From: Streptomyces sp. NA04227
Lineage (GTDB): Bacteria; Actinomycetota; Actinomycetes; Streptomycetales; Streptomycetaceae
Reading direction: 5' to 3'
DNA: 64,000 nucleotides
NCBI RefSeq assembly: GCF_013364195.1
Contig: NZ_CP054918.1
Location: 124,001-188,000, forward strand
Below are positions 9,600-19,158 of this stretch, piece after piece (the first letter of the stretch is position 1; each line of letters begins with the position of its first letter). Position numbers and translations under genes: made by a program. The notes beneath the pieces are model-generated. The model saw only the letters and a program-made list of their open reading frames with translations, was not told where the DNA came from and did no database searches.

Positions 9600-12095
9600 T
9601 CACGCGCCCCGTGCGTTGCGCCCGGCCGGTTCGGCCGCCGCGGTCCTCGCTGCGAACGGCAGTGACACGACCATCGTGAGGCCGCCGCCGGGAGTGTCCT
9701 CGGGGGTGAGGGTGCCGTCCATGGCCTCGGTCAGCCCTCGGGCGAGGGCCAGTCCGAGGCCGAGCCCGGTGGTGTTGTCGGTGTCGCCGAGCCGCTGGAA
9801 GGGCTCGAAGAGCCGTTCCCTGCCGTCCTCGGGGAGACCGGGCCCGCGGTCGACGATGCGCAGCTCCACCCGGCCCGCCAGTGTGCTGGCGGTGAGGAGC
9901 ACCGGGGTTCCCGGCGGGGTATGGCGGGCGGCGTTGCCGACCAGATTGGCGATGACCCGTTCCAGGAGCGGCGGGTCGGCGAGCACCGCGGGGACGTTCT
10001 CCACGTCCGCCACGTCCACCCCACGGACGTCCGTCAGGGCCATGGGCAGCACCTCCTCCAGCGAAGTGGGCCGCAGGTTCAGGGTGAGGGCGCCCGCCTC
10101 CAGGCGGCTGAGGTCGAGCAGGTTCTCCACCAGGCGGTTGAGCTTGGCCATGGACTCGTCGGCCGTGGCGAGGAGTTCGTCGCGGTCCTCCGCGGAGAAG
10201 GCGACGTCGCGGCTGCGCAGGGAGGCGACGGCGGCCCACCCGGCGGCCAGCGGGGTACGCAGGTCGTGCCCCACCGACCGCAGCAGAGCCGTGCGCAGTC
10301 GGTCGGCCGCCTTCACCGGCTCCACCTCGGCCGCTGCCTCGGCGAGCCGGGCGCGCTCGACCGCGGAGCCGACATGGGCGGCGAAGGCGGCGAGCACCCG
10401 CCGCTCGGACGACGACAGAGTGCGGCCCCGGAGCGCCAGATACGCGCCGGGGCCCGCGGGCACAGCCGTCACGCCAGAGGCGTCGAAGGCTCGGTCCACC
10501 AGGTCCGCCGACTCCATGCCGAAGGTCTCGCGCGTCCGCTCCAGCAGGGCCGGAATGGTGGCTTCACCTCGCACGATGCTGCCGGCCAGGGACGACATGG
10601 TCTCCGCCTCGGCCGTCGCCCGGGCGGAACGTCTCGACAGCCGCAGGGAGCGGTCCACCACCGCGGCGACGGTGGCCGCCACGACCACGAACACCGTGAG
10701 CGCCAGCAGAGCGTTCGGGTCGTCCAGGGTGAACCGCCCGACGGGAGGGACGAACCAGTAGTTGAGCAGCAGGGACGCCGTCACCGAGGCGATCACCGCC
10801 GAGACGACCCCGCCTATGCAGGCCACACCCACCACCGTGAGCAGGAACAGCAGGGCCTCGCTGGTCAGGTTCAGCGTGCCCCGCAGTTGGGCGAGGACGA
10901 GTGTCAGCAGCGCCGGAAGCACGAGACCGGCCACCGGACCGGCGATCAGCCGGGCCGTCGACAGCGTGCGGCGCCGCGACGGCAGGAGCCTGCCTCGCCC
11001 GGCCCGCTCGTGGGTCACCCGGTGGACGTCGATGTCGCCGGACAACTCGGTGACCGTCTCCCCGGTCCCCGGCCCGGTCAGCAGCCGTGCGAGTCCGCCG
11101 CGGCGGCTCGTGCCGAGCACCAGCTGTGTGGCGTTCTCGGCGCGGGCGAACTCCACCAGCGCGGTGGCCACGTCGTCACCGACGACCGAGTGGTAGCTGC
11201 CGCCCAGGTCCTCCACGAGATGGCGCTGCCGGGCGAGTGAGGCGTGCGAGACACCGGCGGCGAGACCGTCGCTCCGGGCCACGTGCACGGCGAGCAGATC
11301 GCCGCCCGCGGACCTGTCGGCGATACGGGCGGCCCGCCGGATCAGTGTGCCGCCCTCCGGTCCGCCGGTCAGCGCGACGACCACCCGCTCCCTGGTTTCC
11401 CACACCCGGCCGATGCCGTGCTGCGTGCGGTACTCCTGAAGCGCCTCGTCGACCCGGTCGGCCAGCCACAGCAGTGCCAACTGGCGCAGCGCGGTGAGGT
11501 TGCCCGGCCGGAAGTAGTTCGCCAGTGCCGCGTCGACCTCCTCGGGGGCGTAGACGTGGCCGTGCGCCATTCGTCGGCGCAACCCCTCGGGCGGCATGTC
11601 GACGAGCTGGATCTGCCAGGCACGCCGTACGACCTCGTCGGGCACCGTCTCCCGCTCGGGTACCCCGGTGATCTTCTCGACCACGTCGTTGAGCGACTCC
11701 AGATGCTGGATGTTCAGCGTGGTGATCACGTCGACACCGGCGTCTAGGAGGGCCGCGATGTCCTGGCGGCGCTTGGGGTTGCGGCCGTCTCCGGGCACAT
11801 TGCCGTGCGCGAACTCGTCGACGATCGCCAATTGCGGCCGACGGGCGAGCACCGCGGCCAGGTCCATCTCCTCGTACGTTTCGCCGCGACGGGTACCCGA
11901 CGCGCGGGGGACGACCTCCAGACCGTCGAGCATCGCCTGGGTGTGCGGGCGTCCGTGGCAGTCGACGAACCCCACCACCACATCCGCCCCGCGCAGGGCA
12001 CGCCGCCGCGCCTCGTCGAGCATGCGGTAGGTCTTGCCGACCCCCGGAGCGGCTCCGAGATAGATCTTCAGTCGTCCGGGCCGTACGTCACTCAT
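9600..12095 (-). CDS. Second KdpD-like sensor histidine kinase, complete, without adjacent regulator
   Basis: This 831-aa protein has full KdpD architecture. An N-terminal KdpD domain carries the loop GAAPGVGKTY, then DEFAHGNVPGDGRNPKRRQ and the ITTLNIQHLESLNDV segment. A Usp-like domain (about 240-360), four membrane helices (about 385-490), a GAF region and a HisKA domain with the His in SVGHDLRTPLAAG follow. The protein ends in an ATPase domain with NLVGNAARHTPPG and GLGLGLALARGL. It closely parallels the kinase at 1-1852, so the locus has two paralogous sensors for one KdpE. Both neighbours are APC permeases, which suggests it tunes the same regulator or a distant partner. The start at 12095 gives the conserved MSDVRPGRLKIYLGAAPG N-terminus. 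Confidence 0.93.
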   Translation of the reverse strand: MSDVRPGRLKIYLGAAPGVGKTYRMLDEARRRALRGADVVVGFVDCHGRPHTQAMLDGLEVVPRASGTRRGETYEEMDLAAVLARRPQLAIVDEFAHGNVPGDGRNPKRRQDIAALLDAGVDVITTLNIQHLESLNDVVEKITGVPERETVPDEVVRRAWQIQLVDMPPEGLRRRMAHGHVYAPEEVDAALANYFRPGNLTALRQLALLWLADRVDEALQEYRTQHGIGRVWETRERVVVALTGGPEGGTLIRRAARIADRSAGGDLLAVHVARSDGLAAGVSHASLARQRHLVEDLGGSYHSVVGDDVATALVEFARAENATQLVLGTSRRGGLARLLTGPGTGETVTELSGDIDVHRVTHERAGRGRLLPSRRRTLSTARLIAGPVAGLVLPALLTLVLAQLRGTLNLTSEALLFLLTVVGVACIGGVVSAVIASVTASLLLNYWFVPPVGRFTLDDPNALLALTVFVVVAATVAAVVDRSLRLSRRSARATAEAETMSSLAGSIVRGEATIPALLERTRETFGMESADLVDRAFDASGVTAVPAGPGAYLALRGRTLSSSERRVLAAFAAHVGSAVERARLAEAAAEVEPVKAADRLRTALLRSVGHDLRTPLAAGWAAVASLRSRDVAFSAEDRDELLATADESMAKLNRLVENLLDLSRLEAGALTLNLRPTSLEEVLPMALTDVRGVDVADVENVPAVLADPPLLERVIANLVGNAARHTPPGTPVLLTASTLAGRVELRIVDRGPGLPEDGRERLFEPFQRLGDTDNTTGLGLGLALARGLTEAMDGTLTPEDTPGGGLTMVVSLPFAARTAAAEPAGRNARGA

Positions 12096-12190
12096 CGCCG
12101 CCGACGTGCTCCGCTCACTGGCTCAACTCCTCCGCGCACTTGAGGGTTTCCTTCCAAGGAGGCCGTTTCGTGCGGCGGGCGGCACGGTCG

Positions 12191-12239
12191 TTGGCAGTTC
12201 CTTGACGTGCGCCCGGAGGACCTTGACGTGCTCTTGATG
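12191..12239. promoter_or_regulatory. Candidate KdpE operator upstream of the second KdpD gene
   Basis: Half-sites are TTGGCA (12191), TTGACG (12202), TTGACG (12223) and TTGATG (12234), with the exact 11-21-11 spacing seen before the kdp operon. They sit 96-144 bases upstream of the kinase start. The inner sequence closely resembles the site at 13.82 kb, sharing a TGACGTGC.CCCGG block and a CTTGATG end. Confidence 0.5.
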
Positions 12240-13260
12240 TGGCATCACCGGGTCGGCGCGTGGGACCGCGTGGCCGGGTGGGACCGCCTGGCCGCGTGGG
12301 TGTGCGGGAGTTGGGGCGTCGTCATCCGGTGGGAGTGCCGTGCTCGGCTCCGGCGGCCGCGGCAGGTGTGGTGGCCGTCTGCGTGACACGCGAGGGTCCG
12401 TGACGTCCTCGGTGTCGGCGCCCGGAGCGGCTCGCCCGGTTCTCCCGTCGCGAGGCGGGCCGACGGCAGGCAGGACCGTGGCCGCGCACAGCGGCGCGGC
12501 CGCGCGGGCGTGTTGCCCGCGGCAGCTGCGCTGAGCGGCCCGCGCGGCCACGGTCCTGCATCCCCCGTGTCCCCCGTATCCCCCGTCGCAGCCTCGGATT
12601 CGTCCGGCGTCCGTGAGCCGTCTCACCGCCGCGGTCCGGGGCTGCCCCCACAGGGCGCGACCACCCAACCTCGTGGCGGTGCGCCGTCCTCGGTCCCGAG
12701 GATCTGCGCCGACCCGGCCGTGCGAGCCACGGCCCCCTACTGGGTCACGCCACGGGTGGTCGCCCAACCCCCCGTCGGCGATCATTCTGTGACCGGATTC
12801 GGCCACCTGTGACCTCTGTTGACGCGCCTCTGATGAATCTTCAGGTCTACCTGACGACCCTTTGACGGCCGGGCACGGCTCCCCGGGGTCCGGCGGGCGG
12901 GACGAGCATCGTCGAGGGCGACGAGAGTGACGTGGCCGCACGCTAGAGCCTCGTCAGAGAAGGGTGTGCCGGCTTGTCCGGTACCGGCGGCACGGCTTCG
13001 ATGAACGGCGTGAACAGCGCCTGGCTCCTCTTCGACCGACCGCCGAGTACCACCCGGCCGTCGCTTCGTACGCCGCGCTGACCGGAAGCACACGCGTCCC
13101 ACGGACACCGCGTCCCACCGACGCCACGTCCGTACGACGCCGACTTCCGTGACCCGAGGGGCGCCCCGATCCGCTACGGCGCCCCGTCCTCGTTTCCCGG
13201 CACGCACCCCACCGCCCCTCACCGGGCCGTGTCCGCGTGCCCGCAACCCCGGATGGGAAC
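12240..13260. other. Long interval without a recognisable gene
   Basis: About 1 kb lies between the second KdpD operator and the SDR remnant. Open frames exist on both strands, but their translations are Arg/Pro/Gly-rich and show no family motif, consistent with non-coding GC-rich DNA. The only structured element noticed is the repeat cluster at 12819-12867. It may be the scar of a lost gene, since the adjacent SDR is also damaged. Confidence 0.5.
12819..12867. promoter_or_regulatory. Orphan candidate KdpE operator
   Basis: TTGACG (12819), CTGATG (12830), CTGACG (12851) and TTGACG (12862) show 11-21-11 spacing identical to the other sites. No gene begins within 390 bases on the plus strand, and none is recognisable on the minus strand. 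It either controls an unrecognised transcript or remains from a deleted gene. Confidence 0.4.
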
Positions 13261-13724
13261 ATGTCCGACTCACCCCTTTCCTCCCGTACCGTTCTGGTCA
13301 CAGGGGCCACCACCGGCATCGGCTACGAGACCGCCCGACAGCTCACCGAGCGCGGCGCGACCGTACTGCTGCACGGCCGCACCACCGAGGAGACCCGGGC
13401 CGCCGCCGATCGCCTCATCGCCACGGCCGGGGTCCCCGAAACCCAACTCGCGCTCTACGCGGCCGACTTCGCCAGGCTGGAGGAGGTCGAGGGGCTGGCC
13501 GCCTCAGTGCTCGCCGAACACCCCCACCTGGACGTCCTCGTCAACAACGCCGGGGCGTGTGCGAGACGCCCCTGCTCCCCCTGTACGCACACGAGGGCCT
13601 CACTCCGGCCGAGGGCGCGGCACACGTGGTCCGGCTGTGCGACCCGGCGGTCGAGATCGTCAACGGCGCCTACTACGACCGCGCCGAGCGGGTCGACCCC
13701 GCTCCGGCGACGCTCGCTCCGTAG
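13261..13724 (+). pseudogene. Short-chain dehydrogenase remnant with internal deletion and frameshift
   Basis: The N-terminal part reads MSDSPLSSRTVLVTGATTGI and continues through an NADP-binding TGATTGIG loop to VLVNNAG (about 95 residues). After the NNAG at about 13,550 the frame is lost. A different frame (13557-13724) carries a typical SDR C-terminus, PLYAHEGLTPAEGAAHVVRL then NGAYYDRAERVDPAP. The middle of the fold, including the catalytic YxxxK, is missing, so roughly 130 residues have been deleted. A frameshifted, internally deleted SDR of this kind cannot be an active oxidoreductase. Its promoter context is the orphan operator region. Confidence 0.75.
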
Positions 13725-13819
13725 TCCAGTTTCGGCCGCCGACCCGCCTCCTGGAACAAGCCCCTGAAACCCAGCGCCGAGTGACGTCGCAACGAAATCC
13801 ATCCGCCTCCTGTGTATCC

Positions 13820-13857
13820 CTGACGTGCACCCGGCAAGCCTTAACGCTCCCTTGATG
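13820..13857. promoter_or_regulatory. Candidate KdpE operator upstream of the second APC permease
   Basis: CTGACG (13820), TTAACG (13841) and TTGATG (13852) have 21 and 11 bp spacing. A weak fourth match, CCTGTG at 13809, completes the 11-21-11 pattern. It lies 111-148 bases upstream of the permease start at 13968. Here the gene is on the plus strand, so the repeats face the opposite way relative to transcription compared with the other three sites. Confidence 0.45.
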
Positions 13858-13967
13858 CGTTCGGAGCACTCTCGCGTGGGCCCGCGGCTGACTCCCTGCA
13901 TACGCTTGTCCGGCCGTCCGCGTGATGGCCGGAACCCAACGCCCTTACGCGCACCAGGAGCACACCG

Positions 13968-15923
13968 ATGGCCACCCCCACCCGACACCGAGCGCACCGT
14001 TTGCGCGCCTGGATGCTGGAGGGCCTGTCGGACATGGGCAAGACGGGTGGCCACACCGGTCCGCACGCCGAGCCGGAGCCCGCGCACAAGGGCCAGCCCT
14101 GGTACCGGGTCATGTGCCTGACGGGTGTGGACTACTTCTCCACCCTCGGCTACCAGCCGGGCATCGCCGCGCTCGCCGCCGGGCTGCTCTCGCCCGTCGC
14201 GACGGTCGTCCTGGTGGTGATCACCCTGGCCGGTGCGCTGCCGATCTACCGCCGGGTGGCCGAGGAGAGCCCGCACGGCGAAGGCTCCATCGCCATGCTG
14301 GAGCGGCTCCTCACGTTCTGGAAGGGCAAGCTGTTCGTCCTGACGCTGCTGGGCTTCGCCGCCACCGACTTCCTGATCACCATCACCCTGTCGGCCGCGG
14401 ACGCCTCCACCCACCTCGTGGAGAACCCCCATGTGGCGGACCCGCTGCACGACAAGCAACTGCTGATCACCCTGATCCTGATCGCACTGCTCGGCGCGGT
14501 CTTCCTGAAGGGCTTCCTGGAAGCGATCGGGGTGGCCGTCGCCCTGGTGGCCGTGTACCTCGCGCTCAACGCGGTCGTGGTCGTCACCGGCCTGTGGCAC
14601 GTGGCCACCGAGGGACATGTCGTCACGGACTGGTCGGATGCCCTGACCGCGGACCACGGCAATGTGTTCGTCATGATCGGGGTGGCCCTGATCGTCTTCC
14701 CCAAGCTTGCGCTCGGCCTGTCCGGCTTCGAGACCGGCGTGGCGGTGATGCCGCACGTCAAGGGCGACGACAGTGACACCGAGGAGAGCCCCAAGGGCCG
14801 TATCCGGGACACCAAGAAGCTGCTGACCACCGCGGCCGTCATCATGAGCGCCTTCCTGATCACCACGAGTTTCATCACCACCGTGCTGATCCCGGAGAAG
14901 GAGTTCGAGGAGGGCGGCCCGGCCAACGGACGTGCCCTCGCGTATCTCGCCCACGACCAGCTCGGCAACACCTTCGGCACCGTCTACGACATCGCGACGA
15001 TCGCCATCCTGTGGTTCGCGGGCGCCTCGGCCATGGCCGGACTGCTCAATCTGATGCCGCGCTACCTGCCCCGCTACGGCATGGCCCCGCACTGGGCGCG
15101 CGCCGTGCGCCCGATGGTCATCGTCTTCACCCTGGTCGGCTTCCTGGTCACCTGGATCTTCGACGCGGACGTGGATGCCCAGGGCGGCGCGTACGCCACG
15201 GGTGTGCTGGTGCTGATCAGCTCGGCGGCGATCGCGGTGACCATCGCCGCGCGCAAGGCGGGACAGCGGAAGTGGACGATCGGCTTCGCCGTGATCTCCG
15301 TGGTGTTCCTCTACACGACCGTCGTGAACATCATCGAGCGCCCCGACGGTGTGAAGATCGGCGCCTGCTTCATCGCGGGCATCATCCTGATCTCGCTCCT
15401 GTCGCGACTGCTGCGCGCCTTCGAACTGCGTGTGACCAGCGTCCGGCTCGACGACATGGCGGAACGGTTCATCCGGGACATGGCCAGCCGCAAGATACGA
15501 CTCATCGCCAACGAGCCCGACCGACGTGACCGCAGCGAGTACCGCGACAAGATCGAGCAGATCCGCAACGACAACGACCTCCCCGAGCAGGAGGACTTCG
15601 TCTTCGTCGAGGTGACGGTGACCGACCCGTCCGAGTTCGAGGCGAGCCTGAGCGTGCGCGGCGAGGTCATGCACAACCGCTACCGCGTCCTGACCATGGA
15701 GTCCTCCTCGATCCCCAACGCCCTGGCCGCCCTCCTCCTGCACGTCCGCGACACGAGCGGCCGCATCCCGCACATCTACTTCGAGTGGACCGAGGGCAGC
15801 CCGTTCGCCAACTTCCTGCGCTTCTTCCTCTTCGGACAGGGCGAAGTCGCCCCGGTCACCCGCGAAGTGCTCCGCGAAGCGGAACCCGACCGCGCCCAAC
15901 GCCCCCGGGTGCACACCGGCTGA
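13968..15923 (+). CDS. APC-superfamily permease with long C-terminal domain, second copy
   Basis: This 651-aa membrane protein has about 12 helices beginning near residue 45 and a soluble C-terminal part (about 480-651). Motifs include [20 protein letters not shown] and [20 protein letters not shown], typical of large APC permeases annotated as amino-acid or potassium transporters. AGGAG lies 7 bases before the ATG. It is only distantly similar to the permease at 7514-9355. A shared operator type and kdp neighbourhood suggest potassium transport, but substrate cannot be read from the sequence. Confidence 0.78.
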   Translation: MATPTRHRAHRLRAWMLEGLSDMGKTGGHTGPHAEPEPAHKGQPWYRVMCLTGVDYFSTLGYQPGIAALAAGLLSPVATVVLVVITLAGALPIYRRVAEESPHGEGSIAMLERLLTFWKGKLFVLTLLGFAATDFLITITLSAADASTHLVENPHVADPLHDKQLLITLILIALLGAVFLKGFLEAIGVAVALVAVYLALNAVVVVTGLWHVATEGHVVTDWSDALTADHGNVFVMIGVALIVFPKLALGLSGFETGVAVMPHVKGDDSDTEESPKGRIRDTKKLLTTAAVIMSAFLITTSFITTVLIPEKEFEEGGPANGRALAYLAHDQLGNTFGTVYDIATIAILWFAGASAMAGLLNLMPRYLPRYGMAPHWARAVRPMVIVFTLVGFLVTWIFDADVDAQGGAYATGVLVLISSAAIAVTIAARKAGQRKWTIGFAVISVVFLYTTVVNIIERPDGVKIGACFIAGIILISLLSRLLRAFELRVTSVRLDDMAERFIRDMASRKIRLIANEPDRRDRSEYRDKIEQIRNDNDLPEQEDFVFVEVTVTDPSEFEASLSVRGEVMHNRYRVLTMESSSIPNALAALLLHVRDTSGRIPHIYFEWTEGSPFANFLRFFLFGQGEVAPVTREVLREAEPDRAQRPRVHTG

Positions 15924-16034
15924 GGCCACTGAGGCCGACCACAGTGTCAGGCTCCCGTCAGGATCGGCCCGCCCCGTGTCAGAACCCCATCAGCGGAGGC
16001 CGCGCCCACCGCGAACCCGCCTAGTGTCGGCCAC

Positions 16035-16553
16035 ATGGGACGTAGCGGACAGGCGGATGCGACTGGGGACCGCCACTGGCGTGGCAGCGCCCGGTTCGCA
16101 GTGACCTGCGCCTCGACCTTCTTGGTCATGAGCCTTCTGGTCGACTGGTGTTCGGGGGGCCTGACGCCCCTCCATGCTCTGCTCTGGTTCGCCTCGTCGG
16201 CCGCGCTCTTCTCGATCCTGCTGCCGCCGCAGGTGAGCGCGGGCCCCGGCTGGCTTGCGGTACGCACCTCCTGGCGCCGTCGATTCGTCCGCACGGACGA
16301 GCTGAGCGCCGTGCGGCAGTACGAGGGCGTCTCCGGCCACCTGGTCCTCCAGGACGTCCAAGGACACCGCCTCGAACTCGATCCCCGGATCCTCGCGGCC
16401 AACCCGCTGCTCTGGCACGAACTGGACACGGGCGCCCTCCGTTCCCTGGAGCGGGGCACCTTGCGCAATGGCGCCGACGTACTGGACCGGCTGGGGCACC
16501 GTATCGACGACGAGACGGCACGCGCGGTGCTCCGGGCGTCGGGGATCGTCTGA
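16035..16553 (+). CDS. Small membrane protein with PH-like soluble domain, unknown function
   Basis: This is a 172-aa protein. Two hydrophobic segments (about 20-40 and 45-65) precede a soluble region whose pattern, WLAVRTSWRRRFVRTDELSA then VSGHLVLQDVQGHRLELDPR, resembles bacterial PH-like domains common in actinobacterial membrane proteins. The start ATG at 16035 has no strong ribosome site. It is preceded by a short gap after the permease and could be independently transcribed. No known function is recognised. Confidence 0.7.
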   Translation: MGRSGQADATGDRHWRGSARFAVTCASTFLVMSLLVDWCSGGLTPLHALLWFASSAALFSILLPPQVSAGPGWLAVRTSWRRRFVRTDELSAVRQYEGVSGHLVLQDVQGHRLELDPRILAANPLLWHELDTGALRSLERGTLRNGADVLDRLGHRIDDETARAVLRASGIV

Positions 16554-16816
16554 GAGCCCCGCCGCGGGTCCGGCGGCCCGAGGCCGAGCCGTTCGTCGAG
16601 GCCCACGGATAGACGACGGCCCCGGCTGTGCGCTGATCGTCAACTCACTGTGCGCCGTGCGCCAACGACATCGTCCCCGCCGACCCGCAGTATGGAGTCA
16701 GAGGTTGGCGCAGGGAGCGGGCCCTCGACGGACACGATCCGTCACGGGGGAGTGGCTCGCTCCCTGTGCGGCCCACCGGATGCGGGACTTGGGCCCGGCA
16801 GGCCCGCCGGGGCCCT

Positions 16817-17233
16817 TTACGAGGACGGCGGGAACGGTCCCACCGTCACCAGCCACACATGGCCGTCGGGGTCGGCGAACGCACCCGAGTACCCCCACGG
16901 CTGCTTCCCGGGCGGCGCGACGACCTCGCCGCCGGACCGGCGCGCCCGCTCGACGAGTTCGTCGACCTCCGCCTCGGTGTCCGCGTTCAGGCTGAACGCA
17001 CACTCGCTCTGACCGGGCGCTGCCACCTCGTGGTTGCCGATGACCCAGCCGAATCCGCCCGTGGGGATCAGCATCAGGTGCACACCGTCGTTGAGCACGA
17101 AGCGCAGCGGCTCGGGCACACCGTCGTCCGCCACCTCCCCGACGGCATCGAAGCCGAGCCCGTCACCGTAGAACGCGTAGGAGGTGGGGCGGTCGGCGGT
17201 GGGCAGGCTGATGACGATCGGGGACTGCGGCAT
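16817..17233 (-). CDS. VOC-family (glyoxalase/bleomycin-resistance-like) protein
   Basis: This 138-aa protein has two beta-alpha-beta-beta-beta halves typical of the vicinal oxygen chelate superfamily. The first half contains LPTADRPTSYAFYGDGLGFD and the second ends GAFADPDGHVWLVTVGPF, the usual DPDG(N/H)xW signature. AAGGAG sits 8 bases before the ATG at 17233. Substrate is unknown; members range from lactoylglutathione lyases to antibiotic-binding proteins. It is isolated from its neighbours. Confidence 0.88.
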   Translation of the reverse strand: MPQSPIVISLPTADRPTSYAFYGDGLGFDAVGEVADDGVPEPLRFVLNDGVHLMLIPTGGFGWVIGNHEVAAPGQSECAFSLNADTEAEVDELVERARRSGGEVVAPPGKQPWGYSGAFADPDGHVWLVTVGPFPPSS

Positions 17234-17415
17234 GGGCAGGGCTCCTTGTGGCCGGTGGATGCGCATACGTCGACGTGTGCGTTGCTCCGCGCACGTGGGT
17301 TCGTATGCCGGGCTTCGGAGTCTCTGACCGGGCGGCGGCGTGAAAATCATCGGTCGCGCCGTTCTCGCCGCCCTGCCTGCCGTGGCACGAGCCTTCCGCC
17401 TCGTCCTCGGAAGCC

Positions 17416-19158
17416 TCAATCCCCCAACGCGTAGACGTCCTTGACCTTCACCTCGGCCACCCCACGGCCCTCCGCGAAGACCCGGCGCCAGTCCCCGGCC
17501 AGGTGGAGTTCGTCGGTACCCATGGCCCGTACCACCAACAGCCCCTCCTTGTGGGCCTTGTGGGCCTTCATCCAGAGATTGGCGAAGGCCTGGGAGCGGA
17601 TCAGGTGCATCCAGTCCGGTCGGTACAGCTCGCGGTTGTAGTTCGACATCCCCATCGTGGAAACGAACTTGGCGTACATGGCCTTCACGTATTCGAGGGT
17701 CACCGTGTCGTCGTCGGCGATCGCGCGGTCCCGGGCGGTCTTCAGCGCGACACGGAACTTCTCCAGGAGTCCCTCGGTCGCTCCCGAGGTCCACGACTCC
17801 AGGATCCGCGGCTCCTCGCAGAGGCCGTACTTGGGCCCGGAGAGGCGAAGGAGCAGGCGCAGTGTGGGCTCGCCGACCCACAACGGTCCGGGTTCGTCCC
17901 TGCTGCCGAGCGGGTGGGGCAGTTCGTCGCCGTGTGCCCAGTCGGGCGGGTCGATCAGGTGGATTCCGGCGCGGCGACGGTCGTGGACGGGGCTGGTGGA
18001 GTGTTCCAACTGGCCCAGCGGCAGGTGGGTCTTGAGGGCGGACAGATAGGCGCCGTTGACGTCCAGTGCGGCCACCTCGTGCGCACCGGGCGGGAGTCCG
18101 GGCCGTGTCCACTTGGGGCGGGCCTCCCAGATCTGGTCCGCACCGCGCGCCGTCTGCTTGCGCAGCACCTCCGGGAGCCAGGGGTGCGCGACGATGTCGT
18201 AGCGGCCGCCGATCCGGCACTGGTCGAGCAGTGCCATCGCATCCGGGATCGCCCTCTTCACGAGTGCGGCGGTCGCGGCTTCCAGATCGCCCGCATGGGC
18301 TTCGAGCGCGGCGGCGACGGCCTCGCCGATCGGATCCGCTTCCTCGGCGGCGACCTGGACGCGGCGGCCGCTCGGCACCGTACGCACCTGTCGGTCGCCG
18401 CGTGGGCCGGGCGTGCCCGCCCGGGACCGCGGTGCGCGGGCTGGAGTGAACTCGCTTTCCGCTACGGGGAGTTCGGGCGCGGCAGCCGATGCCGTACGGT
18501 CCGTGTCCGCTGCCTGGGGGGCGGTCGCCGCCGCGCACTCCTGCGGGTCGAGGTGCTGCGGGAAACCGGCGATCTCCTGCCGTGCCGGGCCGCCACACAG
18601 CACACACGGCCGGGGCTCGGCGAGCGCGCTCTCGGAGCCGTGCTGCGGGCTGTCCGGGGACGGGGCGGAGGCGGAGGTCGTGACAGGGGTCGCATCCACG
18701 GCAGGTGGGGCGTCCCCGGCGGGCATGACGCTCGCAGCAGACATGACGTTCGCAGCAGGCACGTCGTGCCGTACCGGCTCCGCGGGCACGGCATCGGTCG
18801 CGGCTAGACGTTCCTGTGCGGCGTCGAGGAAGTACGCGTACTTCTCCCGGCTCTCCCCCGCCGGTTCGCGCCCCGCCTCCCAGGCCCGTACGGTGCCGGC
18901 GCTCACCCCGACCGCCCTAGCCACGTCGGTCTGCGACAGATGCAGCAACTCCCGTACCTCGCGCCGCCGTTCGGCGGACGGGAGGGGAGCGGGCGGGCCG
19001 GACCTCGCGAGCAGGGCGTCGATCTCCGTGAAGGCGTCATGGTCCGGCCTGCTGGGGTCGGACGTCCGCCGCTGGGATTCCGTCCGCTCGGATGCTTTCG
19101 GCTCGGAGGTCCGTCCGCCGCGAGCCGCCGCCTCGGAGGTCTGCCCGTCGGGGTTCAT
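17416..19158 (-). CDS. Tap-like telomere-associated protein with HTH and polymerase-like motifs
   Basis: This is a 580-aa protein. Residues 62-118 form an XRE-type helix-turn-helix (REVRELLHLSQTDVARAVGV). A low-complexity linker follows, with a possible zinc knuckle (C185, C188, H202, C208). The C-terminal half has LDVNGAYLSAL (D366), AKFVSTMGM (K497) and GTDELHLAG (D549). This layout resembles Streptomyces Tap, which binds telomere 3' overhangs and recruits the terminal protein. The three motifs also resemble motifs A, B and C of family-B DNA polymerases. It overlaps the upstream gene as ATGA, so the two are co-translated. The Tap assignment is by resemblance only; a plasmid- or phage-derived replication protein is the main alternative. 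Confidence 0.5.
   Translation of the reverse strand: MNPDGQTSEAAARGGRTSEPKASERTESQRRTSDPSRPDHDAFTEIDALLARSGPPAPLPSAERRREVRELLHLSQTDVARAVGVSAGTVRAWEAGREPAGESREKYAYFLDAAQERLAATDAVPAEPVRHDVPAANVMSAASVMPAGDAPPAVDATPVTTSASAPSPDSPQHGSESALAEPRPCVLCGGPARQEIAGFPQHLDPQECAAATAPQAADTDRTASAAAPELPVAESEFTPARAPRSRAGTPGPRGDRQVRTVPSGRRVQVAAEEADPIGEAVAAALEAHAGDLEAATAALVKRAIPDAMALLDQCRIGGRYDIVAHPWLPEVLRKQTARGADQIWEARPKWTRPGLPPGAHEVAALDVNGAYLSALKTHLPLGQLEHSTSPVHDRRRAGIHLIDPPDWAHGDELPHPLGSRDEPGPLWVGEPTLRLLLRLSGPKYGLCEEPRILESWTSGATEGLLEKFRVALKTARDRAIADDDTVTLEYVKAMYAKFVSTMGMSNYNRELYRPDWMHLIRSQAFANLWMKAHKAHKEGLLVVRAMGTDELHLAGDWRRVFAEGRGVAEVKVKDVYALGD

Noticed and set aside
12782..13273. A 163-codon minus-strand frame in the gene-free gap
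   Set aside because: Arg/Gly-rich sequence with no ribosome site and no recognisable family; it crosses the orphan operator and the SDR start.
13725..13967. A possible c-di-AMP (ydaO-type) riboswitch before the second APC permease
   Set aside because: The leader was read for the conserved ydaO blocks and none were convincing; the repeat cluster explains the visible structure better.
13455..15929. An 824-codon minus-strand frame opposite the second APC permease
   Set aside because: The permease on the plus strand has clear membrane topology and a ribosome site; the antisense product is low-complexity.
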